DNA from: Pseudomonadota bacterium
GTDB lineage: Bacteria > Pseudomonadota > Alphaproteobacteria > Sphingomonadales > Sphingomonadaceae
Direction: 5' to 3'
NCBI GenBank assembly: GCA_023423655.1
Contig: JAFAFE010000001.1
Coordinates: forward strand, 1-64,000
Length of the DNA stretch: 64,000 bases
The notes under the pieces were generated by a model, which ran no database searches, was not told the DNA's origin, and saw only the letters and a list, made by a program, of their open reading frames with translations. This document shows positions 1 to 8,450 of this stretch, one piece after another. Numbering within the stretch: the first letter of the stretch is position 1; every line of letters starts with the position of its first letter. The position numbers and the translations under genes were made by a program.

Positions 1-335
<335 letters not shown>

Positions 336-534
336 GATGTTCAGTCCAAGGGCAGGAGGAATATCCCACCCAAGAACCGCTCATTTCTAGGAGCCGTTCC
401 TGCACAAATCTTATTACATGGTATGTGTATTAGGACATGTATCAGGTAACGACTTAATTTAACCGAGTTGCTTGCACCTAGAAGTTGCAAGACCCGGGGC
501 CGCCGCCCACATGTCCCTTCATCAAAATATCACA

Positions 535-547
535 ATGTCAAAGAGCC
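535..547 (-). promoter_or_regulatory. rRNA antitermination boxA
   Basis: On the minus strand the sequence reads GGCTCTTTGACAT, close to the boxA core TGCTCTTTAACA bound by NusB/NusE. It lies about 200 bases upstream of the mature 16S end and downstream of the predicted promoter, the usual place for an rRNA leader boxA. In rRNA leaders this element recruits the antitermination complex that prevents Rho termination of the untranslated transcript. Confidence 0.8.
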
Positions 548-563
548 AATCCAACATTAGAAG

Positions 564-610
564 CGGACAACTCTTGTTCCCCGCTATCGCTACCGGGGGA
601 CAGTTGTCCG
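564..610 (-). other. Leader hairpin upstream of boxA
   Basis: CGGACAACT at 564-572 is the exact inverted complement of AGTTGTCCG at 602-610. The stem continues inward through C-rich and G-rich arms (about 576-582 and 595-601). The hairpin would form in the rRNA leader between promoter and boxA. It could be a processing or folding element; its role is inferred only from position. Confidence 0.6.
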
Positions 611-673
611 ATTATGTTGGCGACCTCCGCGGTTGGCTGCGCTTATTTGGTCAGCGCCGCGTCGGTGAGAGGG

Positions 674-745
674 CATATATGGGGGGGGTTCTGAGTCGTC
701 AACACTCTTTTGCAATTTTATTTCAAATTTTTTGGCTATGGTGGG
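674..745 (-). promoter_or_regulatory. rRNA operon promoter with UP-like element
   Basis: On the minus strand there is a -35 TTGACG (697-702), a 17-base spacer, and a -10 TATATG (674-679). Transcription should start near 667. Upstream, 706-745 is strongly A/T-rich with A and T runs, like an UP element. The start region is C-rich, as in stringently controlled rRNA promoters. The spacer contains eight consecutive C (plus-strand G at 681-688). The stretch 336-797 holds only this control region; no gene is seen in it. Confidence 0.75.
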
Positions 746-797
746 TTCAAACGGGGCAAAAACGCCGCTTTTCTTGAGAATAATGGTGATATAACAA

Positions 798-2315
798 ATG
801 GTTAGTGAAAATGGCGGTGTCCCCAACAATTTCGGGGCTCAGGTGAAATCCGCGCTTTTCTGGCGTTCCGGTAGCCAAATCGTCGCGCAGATCATTGCGT
901 GGGGCTCGACATTAATCGTGATTCGACTGCTTTCGCCGTCGGATTATGGCCTGTTTGCCCTCACCCAAGTGGTGTTGGCGCTGCTGACCGCCTTTGCCGG
1001 ATACGGATTCGCCCGCTCGTTGGTGCAGGCTGATTCGGTGACACCCAAAATGATTCGCCAAACTTTGGGTCTGCTGATTCTCCTGAACGGCGGTATGGCC
1101 GTCGCCCAATATATAGCCGCCCCTTATATTGCCTCTTATTATGGCCAGCCGATGGTGGCCGATCTACTGCGTGTGCAGACGCTCATCTTTCTCGCCAACC
1201 CGTTCGCGCTGGTGTCCGAAGTTTTGTTGAGCCGCGATCTGCGTTTCCGTCCGCAAGCCATCGTCAATCTCGTCGCAGCGATTCTGGGTGCAGCGGCCGC
1301 GCTTATTATGGCGGCAACCGGATTCGGGGTGTGGACGCTGGTGTTCGCGCCCGTCATCGGCTTTTGGGTGCGCGCGATCGGGCTGGCGCTCGTCGTGCGG
1401 TTAAAGCCGATACCCAGTTTCGATTTTCGCGGCACCGGCGACATGGTTACGTTCGGCATGACCTTATTAGGGAGCCATTTGCTGATCGCGATCCAGACCC
1501 AATCGGACATTTTCCTGTCGGGCCGGAAATTCGATACCCACGCCATCGGCCTTTATAGCGAGGCGCTGTTCCTTGTTCAGATCTTCATCAACAAGTTCAT
1601 CCCGCCGCTAAACGATGTCGCCTTCCCCGCTTATTCGCGTATCCAGAGTGATGTGACCGCGACACGCTGGGCGTTTTTGAAATCGCTGCGGCTTGTCTTT
1701 CTGGTGGCCGCGCCAATCTTCTTTGGCCTTGCCGCGACCGCCAAGCCGCTCATCCTCACCTTGTTCGGTTCAAAATGGGGCGAGATGGCCCCTTACGTCG
1801 CGATACTCGGCCTTATCATGCCGTTCCTCACCTTTCAGGCGCTGATCGGCCCGCTCAATAATGCACTGGGGCGGCCCGACATCAATATGAAGTGCAGCCT
1901 GCTTGGCGTGATCCTGTTTCCCGCCTGTGTGCTGGTCGGGCTGAACGATCAGGTGATCGCGGCGCTGCAATCCCTGCTTCAGACCGATGGCATGATGATC
2001 GGCGTGGTATGTGCCTGGCTGGTTTCGGCCCCGCTCATCGCCTGGTTCGGCGCAAGCCGGACGCGCGCCATTCTCCACTTCAGCTATAGCGAGCTATTAC
2101 AAGCGGTGCGGCCCGGCCTTGTGCCTGCCTTCTTTATGGGGGCGGTAGTTTACGGACTGGGCCGGATATTACCCCCGCTCCCCGCGCCGGTCACGCTTGG
2201 CTTGCTCGTCGCTGTCGGAGCGTCGCTTTATAGCGGGCTGTTATGGCTGCTCCATCGCAGCGCGGTCGACGAGATTATCGGAATGGTCCGCAAGAAGAAA
2301 ACGGCGGCGCAATAA
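798..2315 (+). CDS. Wzx-type polysaccharide/lipopolysaccharide flippase
   Basis: This 505-residue integral membrane protein has about 12-14 hydrophobic segments along its whole length, the layout of the MVF/MATE-like polysaccharide exporter superfamily (Wzx, RfbX). The family moves undecaprenyl-linked sugar repeat units across the inner membrane. The N-terminal region, with FWRSGSQI (residues 21-28) followed by RLLSPSDYGLFAL, is typical. The start is an ATG with a poor ribosome site. A glycosyltransferase and a methyltransferase lie just downstream on the other strand, which fits an envelope-glycan role; the exact substrate cannot be told. A second flippase of this superfamily lies at 56867-58393. 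Confidence 0.85.
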   Translation: MVSENGGVPNNFGAQVKSALFWRSGSQIVAQIIAWGSTLIVIRLLSPSDYGLFALTQVVLALLTAFAGYGFARSLVQADSVTPKMIRQTLGLLILLNGGMAVAQYIAAPYIASYYGQPMVADLLRVQTLIFLANPFALVSEVLLSRDLRFRPQAIVNLVAAILGAAAALIMAATGFGVWTLVFAPVIGFWVRAIGLALVVRLKPIPSFDFRGTGDMVTFGMTLLGSHLLIAIQTQSDIFLSGRKFDTHAIGLYSEALFLVQIFINKFIPPLNDVAFPAYSRIQSDVTATRWAFLKSLRLVFLVAAPIFFGLAATAKPLILTLFGSKWGEMAPYVAILGLIMPFLTFQALIGPLNNALGRPDINMKCSLLGVILFPACVLVGLNDQVIAALQSLLQTDGMMIGVVCAWLVSAPLIAWFGASRTRAILHFSYSELLQAVRPGLVPAFFMGAVVYGLGRILPPLPAPVTLGLLVAVGASLYSGLLWLLHRSAVDEIIGMVRKKKTAAQ

Positions 2316-2399
2316 GCGCACTCTATATATGCACACTATATAGCAGCCTCTTTCTTATAGAGTGCGCTTTCTTATAGAGTGCGCTTTCTTATAGTGCGC
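2316..2399. repeat. 17-base tandem repeat with inverted partner between convergent genes
   Basis: TTTCTTATAGAGTGCGC occurs at 2351-2367 and again exactly at 2368-2384. A third copy lacking two bases runs to 2399. The 12-mer GCGCACTCTATA at 2316-2327 is the exact inverted complement of TATAGAGTGCGC inside each unit, so alternative stem-loops can form. The stop codon of the glycosyltransferase lies inside the third unit. It may serve as a bidirectional terminator, but it lacks a clear U tract. Confidence 0.8.
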
Positions 2400-3249
2400 G
2401 CGCTTGGGCTGCCATGCGGCGCAGCGCCGCCCGGTCGAACCACCACCACACCGGATGGGCGCGCGGGGTCAGGCTTGGTAATTTTTGCCGGTAAAGACTC
2501 GCCAATTGGCGCGGCAGTCCGGCGGGGCCTTGCGCACGCATTATTTCGCTGACCATGCGGTTCTGGAAATGGCGCATACTATAATTGACCATGCGCTTGC
2601 GCTGCATCGCCAAAGTGTGGGGCGACCAGAGCGATACGGTTTCCGACAGGAAGCCTGCCTGTTCGCATATCTGTAAGCGGGCATTGTCCCAATGCGCTTC
2701 CGGTTCGAGATTGGTCTTGGCCATCGCGCCGATCAGGCCGTCATCGCCGATCAGATCATCGGGCAGGCGCAACGCGCGGCGCTTCATTTCGCCAAGGAAC
2801 GCGCCCTGCAATCCGTAAAGATCGCCGAACAATCCGTGATCGCGCACCATCGCCGCGCGATATTCTGCATAGCGCCGCCCGTTGCACGGCATCCCCGCCA
2901 CCGCATTGACGGATGCATCGGCCGTGAGCGCCGAAGCGAGCGCGTCAATCGAACCCGGCACGATTTCCGCATCGCCATCGACAAAGATGTGGACGGGGTG
3001 GAAGTCCGTCAGCGTATCGAACAGGAAGCGGTTCCAACTGCGCGATTTGCCGCCTTCCTTGAAATTATGGACGACCAGATTGTCCGTGCGGTCCGCAATC
3101 GCCTGCGCATGGGCAGCAGTGCCATCGGTCGACCCGTTCACCACCACATGGATGATGACATCTTCGCGGCCCAAGGGCAGGCTTTCAAGACAGGTCGCAA
3201 TACGCCGCTCTTCCTGATGCGCCAGCACGGTGATGCAGATAGGCTGCAT
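2389..3249 (-). CDS. Family 2 glycosyltransferase
   Basis: The 286-residue protein starts with a GT-A fold signature: a first beta strand ending in AHQEE, then VNGSTDGT (residues 38-45), and an acidic metal-binding motif in FVDGDAEIVPGS (Asp91 and Asp93). These are features of GT2 enzymes, which transfer a sugar from a nucleotide sugar to a lipid- or polysaccharide-linked acceptor on the cytoplasmic face. No membrane anchor is seen. The methyltransferase gene ends three bases upstream, so the two are cotranscribed. Donor and acceptor are unknown. Its 3' end runs into a small tandem repeat. Confidence 0.85.
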   Translation of the reverse strand: MQPICITVLAHQEERRIATCLESLPLGREDVIIHVVVNGSTDGTAAHAQAIADRTDNLVVHNFKEGGKSRSWNRFLFDTLTDFHPVHIFVDGDAEIVPGSIDALASALTADASVNAVAGMPCNGRRYAEYRAAMVRDHGLFGDLYGLQGAFLGEMKRRALRLPDDLIGDDGLIGAMAKTNLEPEAHWDNARLQICEQAGFLSETVSLWSPHTLAMQRKRMVNYSMRHFQNRMVSEIMRAQGPAGLPRQLASLYRQKLPSLTPRAHPVWWWFDRAALRRMAAQARAL

Positions 3250-3252
3250 GAC

Positions 3253-3864
3253 TTATCGTTTCGCATCCTGCCGCGGTTTTTGCGCAATCGCCCACACGGT
3301 CACGGGGAAACGTGCGTCATTATGGAAGCGGCGTTCCCAGCCCGCGCGCGCCCAGCGGTGGAAATTGGCTTTGACCGCCCCCGCATTGCCCCAGCTTCCG
3401 GTCTGGGTCGCGTCCGGATCAAAGCCCGCTTCTTCCAGAAAGTGCAACAGGCCGGTTTCGGTCCAGCGGGTGCAGTCTATCGGGATCGGGTGATAGCGGA
3501 TGAGGAAGGGCGTAATGCAGATGAAATGGCCGCCGGGGCGCAGCATCGCAAACACATTACGCGCGGCGCGGTAGGGATATTTGAGATGTTCGAATACATT
3601 GTCGGCGATGATGACATCAAATTGCCGGTCCATGCGGTCGGCGCAAATATCATAATCAGGCCAGTTCATTTCGGAAAAGCTGCCCCAGTCGCGCGCGCGC
3701 CATTTCCAACCTGCCGATATTTCGAGCGCATCGAGCCGGGCAGTCCCCGCAGCATCCAGCCAGCGGTCCACTGCGCGATAGGCGACCACCCGCGTAATAT
3801 GGGTTTTGTCATAGCCGATGCTGCGCGCGATGCGCTCCAAAAGCTGCTTGCCACCCAAGGCCAT
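3253..3864 (-). CDS. SAM-dependent class I methyltransferase
   Basis: This 203-residue protein has the small-methyltransferase pattern: a motif I-like loop LEISAG (residues 47-52), FDVIIADNVFEHL (82-94), and LRPGGHF (108-114). The DNVFEHL segment is typical of methyltransferases found in polysaccharide clusters. It is the first gene of a two-gene minus-strand operon with the GT2 gene. The glycine-rich loop is degenerate (EISAG instead of GxGxG), so cofactor binding is likely but not certain. The substrate is unknown and may be a sugar or lipid intermediate. Confidence 0.75.
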   Translation of the reverse strand: MALGGKQLLERIARSIGYDKTHITRVVAYRAVDRWLDAAGTARLDALEISAGWKWRARDWGSFSEMNWPDYDICADRMDRQFDVIIADNVFEHLKYPYRAARNVFAMLRPGGHFICITPFLIRYHPIPIDCTRWTETGLLHFLEEAGFDPDATQTGSWGNAGAVKANFHRWARAGWERRFHNDARFPVTVWAIAQKPRQDAKR

Positions 3865-3996
3865 ATCTATTCCCGTTTTGCTGTCCGCCCTATGCCTTGC
3901 GGCACAGACTTGTCCCTAGCGCCAAAATATTAGCCAGTCATGAAAAAGACCGGACATTTTTCCATTTAATGCGAGAGGATGGAAGCGGTGCGCGCT

Positions 3997-4428
3997 TCAG
4001 GTCACACCTTGTATATAGTTGCGCATCGCATGGGCTTCCGATTCGATCCGGTCGATCCGGTATTTGACCAGATCGCCGATGGAAACAAAGCCGTTCACCT
4101 GCCCTTTTTCGATGACCGGAAGGTGGCGGATGCGGCGGCGGGTCATCAACGACAAGGCGGTGAGCGCAGGCACATCAGGTTCGACCGTAATCGCGGGCGA
4201 GGTCATTACGGCTGATACCGGCAGGTCGAGCGCGGCGGCGCCTTTGGTCGCAAGGCAATGCACGACATCGCGTTCGGAAAATATGCCGACGACCGCGCCC
4301 GAGTCGATGACCGGCACCGCGCCGATCCGCTTTTCGGACAATAAAGCGACCACCTCCGAAACTTTCTGGTCGCCCGTCACCGAAATGACGGTCCCGTCGC
4401 GCGTTGCCAAAATCGCCTTTATTGTCAT
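3997..4428 (-). CDS. CBS-domain pair protein
   Basis: The 143-residue protein consists almost entirely of two CBS motifs, which together form a Bateman module that binds adenine nucleotides or SAM. The pattern AVPVIDSGAVVGIFSERDVV in the first repeat and HLPVIEKGQVNGFVSIGDLV in the second is classic. I start it at 4428, not at the longer frame's 4509, because GAGGG lies about ten bases upstream of this ATG and the extra residues look non-conserved. No enzymatic domain is attached. Stand-alone CBS proteins usually regulate a partner, which is not identifiable here. Confidence 0.85.
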   Translation of the reverse strand: MTIKAILATRDGTVISVTGDQKVSEVVALLSEKRIGAVPVIDSGAVVGIFSERDVVHCLATKGAAALDLPVSAVMTSPAITVEPDVPALTALSLMTRRRIRHLPVIEKGQVNGFVSIGDLVKYRIDRIESEAHAMRNYIQGVT

Positions 4429-4553
4429 AGCCGGACCCTCTTTTTGTGCTGCCGCCTGTCTTGATGCAGGCTGGGCGGAAATTGTAACACAGATTTTTGC
4501 AACCGCCAAAGGGCTTGCCCTTCGCTTATGCGAGGCGCAAGATAATCGCTATT

Positions 4554-4880
4554 ATGACCAAACATTCCCAACTTGATGACCCCGACTCTGCCCGTTTTGC
4601 GTGGGATCGCTATTGGCGATTGATGCGCTGGATGGCGGGCGGTGCGGTCGTCGCGGTGCTTGTCTCTTTCGCCTATCTCGCTTTCTCCGACGGCGCTGCC
4701 TATGTCAGCATCCATATGTATATCGCGACGGCGGCGGGCGTGTTTTTCTCGGTCTTATTGGGGGCGGCACTGATGGGGCTGGTCTTTCTGTCGAGCGGCA
4801 CCGGCCATGACGAAGCGATTGACGATCAGCTTGCGGATGAATTAGGGCCGGACAGCGACATTTATAAAGACCAGAAATAA
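4554..4880 (+). CDS. Small two-helix membrane protein of unknown function
   Basis: The 108-residue protein has a charged N-terminus, two predicted membrane helices (about residues 24-46 and 54-80), and an acidic C-terminal tail. I chose the ATG at 4554 over the upstream one at 4497, because the extra 19 residues overlap the divergent CBS gene region and are arginine-rich. The thioesterase gene begins six bases after its stop, so the two probably form one transcript. I do not recognise a named family. Confidence 0.7.
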   Translation: MTKHSQLDDPDSARFAWDRYWRLMRWMAGGAVVAVLVSFAYLAFSDGAAYVSIHMYIATAAGVFFSVLLGAALMGLVFLSSGTGHDEAIDDQLADELGPDSDIYKDQK

Positions 4881-4886
4881 GAAATA

Positions 4887-5306
4887 ATGCCTCCAAAAAC
4901 AGATGCCCCCGCCTTCTCGACCGAAGGCAAATTTCCCGTGCTGCGCGTTGTCCCGGGACCCCAGGATATTAATTCCAACGGCCATATTTTCGGCGGCTGG
5001 GTTTTGTCCCAGATGGATATTGCCGGCGGCATCATCGCGGGCCATGTCTGTCAGGGGCCATGCGCGACGGTCGGTATCGAGGCGATGGAATTTATCGCCC
5101 CCATTTTGCTGCGCGATCTGGTGTCGGTTTATGCCGAGGTGGAGCGGCGCGGACGTACATCCGTCGGCATCCGCATCAATGTCGTCGCCACCCGCGATCG
5201 CGGCGCACAGGAAGTGCAGGTCACCAGCGGCCTGTTCACATTTGTCGCGCTCGACGAACAATTCCGCCCGCGCGCCTTGCCGCCGGTAGAGGCCGACGCC
5301 TCTTAA
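4887..5306 (+). CDS. Acyl-CoA thioesterase, YciA-type hotdog fold
   Basis: The 139-residue protein has the hotdog thioesterase signature NGHIFGGW (residues 31-38) followed by Asp44 in LSQMDIAGG, as in YciA/BACH enzymes that hydrolyse acyl-CoA to free acid and CoA. Family members act as oligomers in the cytosol on short to long acyl-CoAs. The length matches the family. It follows the small membrane protein by six bases. A different hotdog thioesterase lies at 32288-32767. Confidence 0.88.
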   Translation: MPPKTDAPAFSTEGKFPVLRVVPGPQDINSNGHIFGGWVLSQMDIAGGIIAGHVCQGPCATVGIEAMEFIAPILLRDLVSVYAEVERRGRTSVGIRINVVATRDRGAQEVQVTSGLFTFVALDEQFRPRALPPVEADAS

Positions 5307-5308
5307 TC

Positions 5309-6937
5309 TTAATCCTTGGCGCGCTTGACCTTATAGCGCAGCACCGCCTTGCCATTGGCCGGGACGGTGGCGAACCAGGTTTCCACCCCGTCCTTGCGGC
5401 GTAGCTTTTGATTGGGCCCGCGCGCGGCGGATTCGCCCGCGCTGCCGATGCCCAGTTCGAGCGCCACCGGATAGGGATTGGCGTTGCTGACCGTGACCGT
5501 CACCCGATCCTTGTCGTCGCGCATCTGTTCGACCGTGACCGTCGGGCTTTGGCTGACCTTGACCTCAATCTCTTCCTTGACCGCATAGTCGGTGACGCGG
5601 TCGCGTCCGGCAAGGATGCGCGCGCCGCCCACCTGTTCGAACACCGCAATTCCACCCGACGGCAGCGGCACACCCAGCCCGTCTTTTTCCTCATTTCTGA
5701 GCCGCAGGATAAGTGTCGGCGTGATCGTCTGGTCGCTATTATCGGCGGCAATCCACGCTTTATAGAGGCGCGCGTACGGCACATCATCCTTGACCAGCAA
5801 AGCCACCTGCTTTTGCTGCTTGGCCGCGACCGTCACTGCCATCGGGACGCGATAAAGTTTGAGATCGCCCAAATCCTCTTGTCTGGCGACACGCGAGGCG
5901 GTCACGACGACCTCATCCATCGCCATTTCCGCAAGCGGCGCGGCCATCATCGGCGGGGGTGGAGGCGGCGGCGGTGGAGGCGCGCCTGCCAAGCTATTCC
6001 TATTCCGCTCCAGCCCCTCACGCCCCGATCCCGTCGGATAGCAGGACAGGTTCAATCGCGGCGGCGGCTGACGGGTCACCAACTCGCGATAATCGCGCTC
6101 TTTATTGAGCTTGCCCGCAACCGCCATCATCTGCGCATCGGGGAAGGATTCGGCATTGCTATTGGCCACGGTCAACCAGGCAAAAAGATCGAGCGTGCGC
6201 CCGTCCGGATTGACCGTCGCGACATAATTAGCCGCCCAGTCAAATCCGGTCGCAAGATAGGTGAGCGTGACCTTGGCCGTCACCGGCGCATCGCTGCGGG
6301 TGATAACCGACAAGGTCGGCTTGGCGGTCAGCCCTTCGGGTATTTGGCTATAAACCAAGGTTTCGGGGAGGCCCGAACAGCGCAGCGATTCATACCCTTT
6401 ATCGGTTTGCAAAACCACAGCGCCACCGGGGCCGGAGCGGATAATCGCTTGCTGTTCCTCGATCTTGCCGGTGCCGGGATTGACCCGCTTGACCGTCACC
6501 CGATTGCCGAGCGTGCCGTCGAGCAAGGCGGCGGGCGACAATAAGGCGGCATCGCGATTTTTTTGCACCACGCCGCCCGGAAGCCCCGTCACCACCGCGC
6601 TTACCGCGACCATGCCTTCGGCGACCCCTTCGAAGCGCACCCGCGATTCGCCCGCCGGTATCGCAATGGTCCGCGTTTCGGTGATGAGCGCAAAGCCGTT
6701 GAGCCAGTTGCGGTTAATCTCCCCGCCATCGCGATTCGGATCGCGATAGATGGTGACATTGACCGCATCGGGCTTGGGCGAGGTGACGGTCTGATGCGGA
6801 GCCGGTTGCGGGGCAGTTTCCGGCACAACTTGCGGCCCAACTTGCGGCCCAACTTGCGGAGCATGAGCATCCTGCGCCGCCAGCGGGGCCGCCGCTGCTG
6901 CCATCATCCACCCTGCAAGGAAAGCGCGCGCGCGCAT
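5309..6937 (-). CDS. Secreted DUF4139 protein with proline run and TonB-plug-like motif
   Basis: This 542-residue protein has a cleavable signal peptide (about residues 1-21, ending LAAQ). A PQVG repeat follows at 27-39, coded by a 12-base tandem repeat. The middle and C-terminal parts match the DUF4139 pattern (YLATGFDWAANYV at 227-239; C-terminal YKVKRAK). A ten-proline run at 320-329 precedes EVVVTASR (342-349), a phrase otherwise familiar from TonB-receptor plugs. AGGGGG lies eight bases upstream of the ATG. It sits 17 bases after its paralogue, so they form a tandem pair. Function is unknown; an envelope location is likely. Confidence 0.85.
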   Translation of the reverse strand: MRARAFLAGWMMAAAAAPLAAQDAHAPQVGPQVGPQVVPETAPQPAPHQTVTSPKPDAVNVTIYRDPNRDGGEINRNWLNGFALITETRTIAIPAGESRVRFEGVAEGMVAVSAVVTGLPGGVVQKNRDAALLSPAALLDGTLGNRVTVKRVNPGTGKIEEQQAIIRSGPGGAVVLQTDKGYESLRCSGLPETLVYSQIPEGLTAKPTLSVITRSDAPVTAKVTLTYLATGFDWAANYVATVNPDGRTLDLFAWLTVANSNAESFPDAQMMAVAGKLNKERDYRELVTRQPPPRLNLSCYPTGSGREGLERNRNSLAGAPPPPPPPPPPMMAAPLAEMAMDEVVVTASRVARQEDLGDLKLYRVPMAVTVAAKQQKQVALLVKDDVPYARLYKAWIAADNSDQTITPTLILRLRNEEKDGLGVPLPSGGIAVFEQVGGARILAGRDRVTDYAVKEEIEVKVSQSPTVTVEQMRDDKDRVTVTVSNANPYPVALELGIGSAGESAARGPNQKLRRKDGVETWFATVPANGKAVLRYKVKRAKD

Positions 6938-6954
6938 GACCGATGCCCCCTAAA

Positions 6955-8385
6955 TCAATAGCGGGTTTCAAACACAGCGGTCACGCTCGCTTCGCCATTG
7001 GCAGGAACCGGCACATTCCATTCGGTCGCATTGGCATTGACGCGGGTGCTTTTGAGGCTTTCCGACACGATGCGCGTATCGCTCCAGCCCCATTCGAGGC
7101 CGGACTGGACAAGATCGACCGTCACATTTTGCGCGCGCGCATTGGTGAGCGTGTAGCGCATCGTGGTGCGCCACTTGTTCGCCGACAGCCGTTCGCGCTT
7201 TTCGACGGTCGATTTGACTTTCACGTCAAACGCATCGCCGGTGGCCAGCGCAAGCGCGCTCCCCATCGGGGTATGGCCGATGCGGCTTTCACCGATAAAT
7301 TGCGGATCGCCTTTGCGGTCGCGCATATAAAAGCGCACCGTGCCTGCGGGGAGCGCATCGCCCAGCCCGCCATTGCGGCTGGAGCTGAATTTGATCACAG
7401 ACTTGGCACTTTGCGCCTGATCGGTGGAGGCGAGCCAGCCGACATTATATTGATAGGCCTTGCGCGCCGGGACTTTCTGCACATCAAGGAAACTCACCTG
7501 CTTGGTCTGCGCATGGGCGATGGTGGTGCGTTCCTTGAGCGGATAGAGATAATAATCGCCCAAAGTCGCGCGGGTCGGGGTTTCGGTGCCCGCCTCTTCG
7601 ACCTCGGCCTCCTCCGAAACATAATCGCCGCCATAGTTGCGCATCCCGCCTTGCCCGCGCGGATTGCCCGCCACCAGCAATGTATTCGCATTGCGGAAAG
7701 TGGTGCCGGTATTATTGGTGAGCGTCACCCAGCCCTGCACATCAATCGTGCCGGAGGCTTCGTCATAGAGCGACACATAGTCCGCCGCCCAGCCCATGCC
7801 GCCGGTAAGATAGGCAAGCGTTGCGGGGCGGGTTCCGGCGCGCTGCGAATCGAGTGTCACCGACAGGGTCGGCTTAGCGCGCAAATTTTGCGGGATGCGG
7901 TCGAAAATGACGCGGACGGGAAGCCCGTCATCGCGCAAGATTTCGATACGCTCGCCAATCTGCATGACAACGCCGCCATTAACCGCGAGAATTTTCGCAC
8001 GTTCGCGGGTTTCCGCGCCAGTCGCGGGGTTGGTGCGGATGAGCGTCACGGTCTCGCCTACCGCCTTGTCCATCATCGCATTGGGCGACAGCAGGTCATA
8101 ATCGAAATTCTGTTCGACAATCGAGGTGCCGCTGGCGTTGAAGGACACGGTTTGCGGCTGGATTTGCGCCGACACATCGGGAAATTCCTGCCGCGCGACG
8201 CCGTTCGGGATATTGAGCTGGCGCACATCCTGCACCAGCGCGAGATTATTATTATAGATGGTGACCGACACATCGCCTTGCGCATTGGGCGCAACCGGCG
8301 AATTGCTGGTCTGCGCGGTCGCAGGACCGATGAGCGTCAGTGCGGGGACAAGACCGGCCAATGCTGCCACTGCTTTGAACTTCAT
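6955..8385 (-). CDS. Secreted DUF4139 protein, upstream paralogue
   Basis: This 476-residue protein has a signal peptide (residues 1-25, ending ATAQ) and a DUF4139 body. YLTGGMGWAADYV corresponds to YLATGFDWAANYV in the neighbouring paralogue, and both open the mature part with a VTIYxxN/D strand. It lacks the proline run and the TASR phrase of its neighbour. A good ribosome site (GGGGAGAGA) precedes the ATG. The pair most likely arose by tandem duplication and then diverged. DUF4139 proteins are rich in beta structure, and their molecular role is not established. Confidence 0.85.
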   Translation of the reverse strand: MKFKAVAALAGLVPALTLIGPATAQTSNSPVAPNAQGDVSVTIYNNNLALVQDVRQLNIPNGVARQEFPDVSAQIQPQTVSFNASGTSIVEQNFDYDLLSPNAMMDKAVGETVTLIRTNPATGAETRERAKILAVNGGVVMQIGERIEILRDDGLPVRVIFDRIPQNLRAKPTLSVTLDSQRAGTRPATLAYLTGGMGWAADYVSLYDEASGTIDVQGWVTLTNNTGTTFRNANTLLVAGNPRGQGGMRNYGGDYVSEEAEVEEAGTETPTRATLGDYYLYPLKERTTIAHAQTKQVSFLDVQKVPARKAYQYNVGWLASTDQAQSAKSVIKFSSSRNGGLGDALPAGTVRFYMRDRKGDPQFIGESRIGHTPMGSALALATGDAFDVKVKSTVEKRERLSANKWRTTMRYTLTNARAQNVTVDLVQSGLEWGWSDTRIVSESLKSTRVNANATEWNVPVPANGEASVTAVFETRY

Positions 8386-8450
8386 ATTCTCTCCCCTTCA
8401 CATCTTGGCTCGTGCGGCCATCCTATCGCGCCTTTCGGAAATTATGAAAC

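Noticed and set aside
336..797. tRNA or small ORFs in the rRNA upstream region
   Set aside because: Frames of 60-100 codons exist on both strands, but they overlap the rRNA promoter and leader and have no family pattern. No tRNA cloverleaf was seen.
2692..3933. A 413-codon plus-strand frame
   Set aside because: It is antisense to the glycosyltransferase and methyltransferase genes, which have motifs and a tight operon arrangement.
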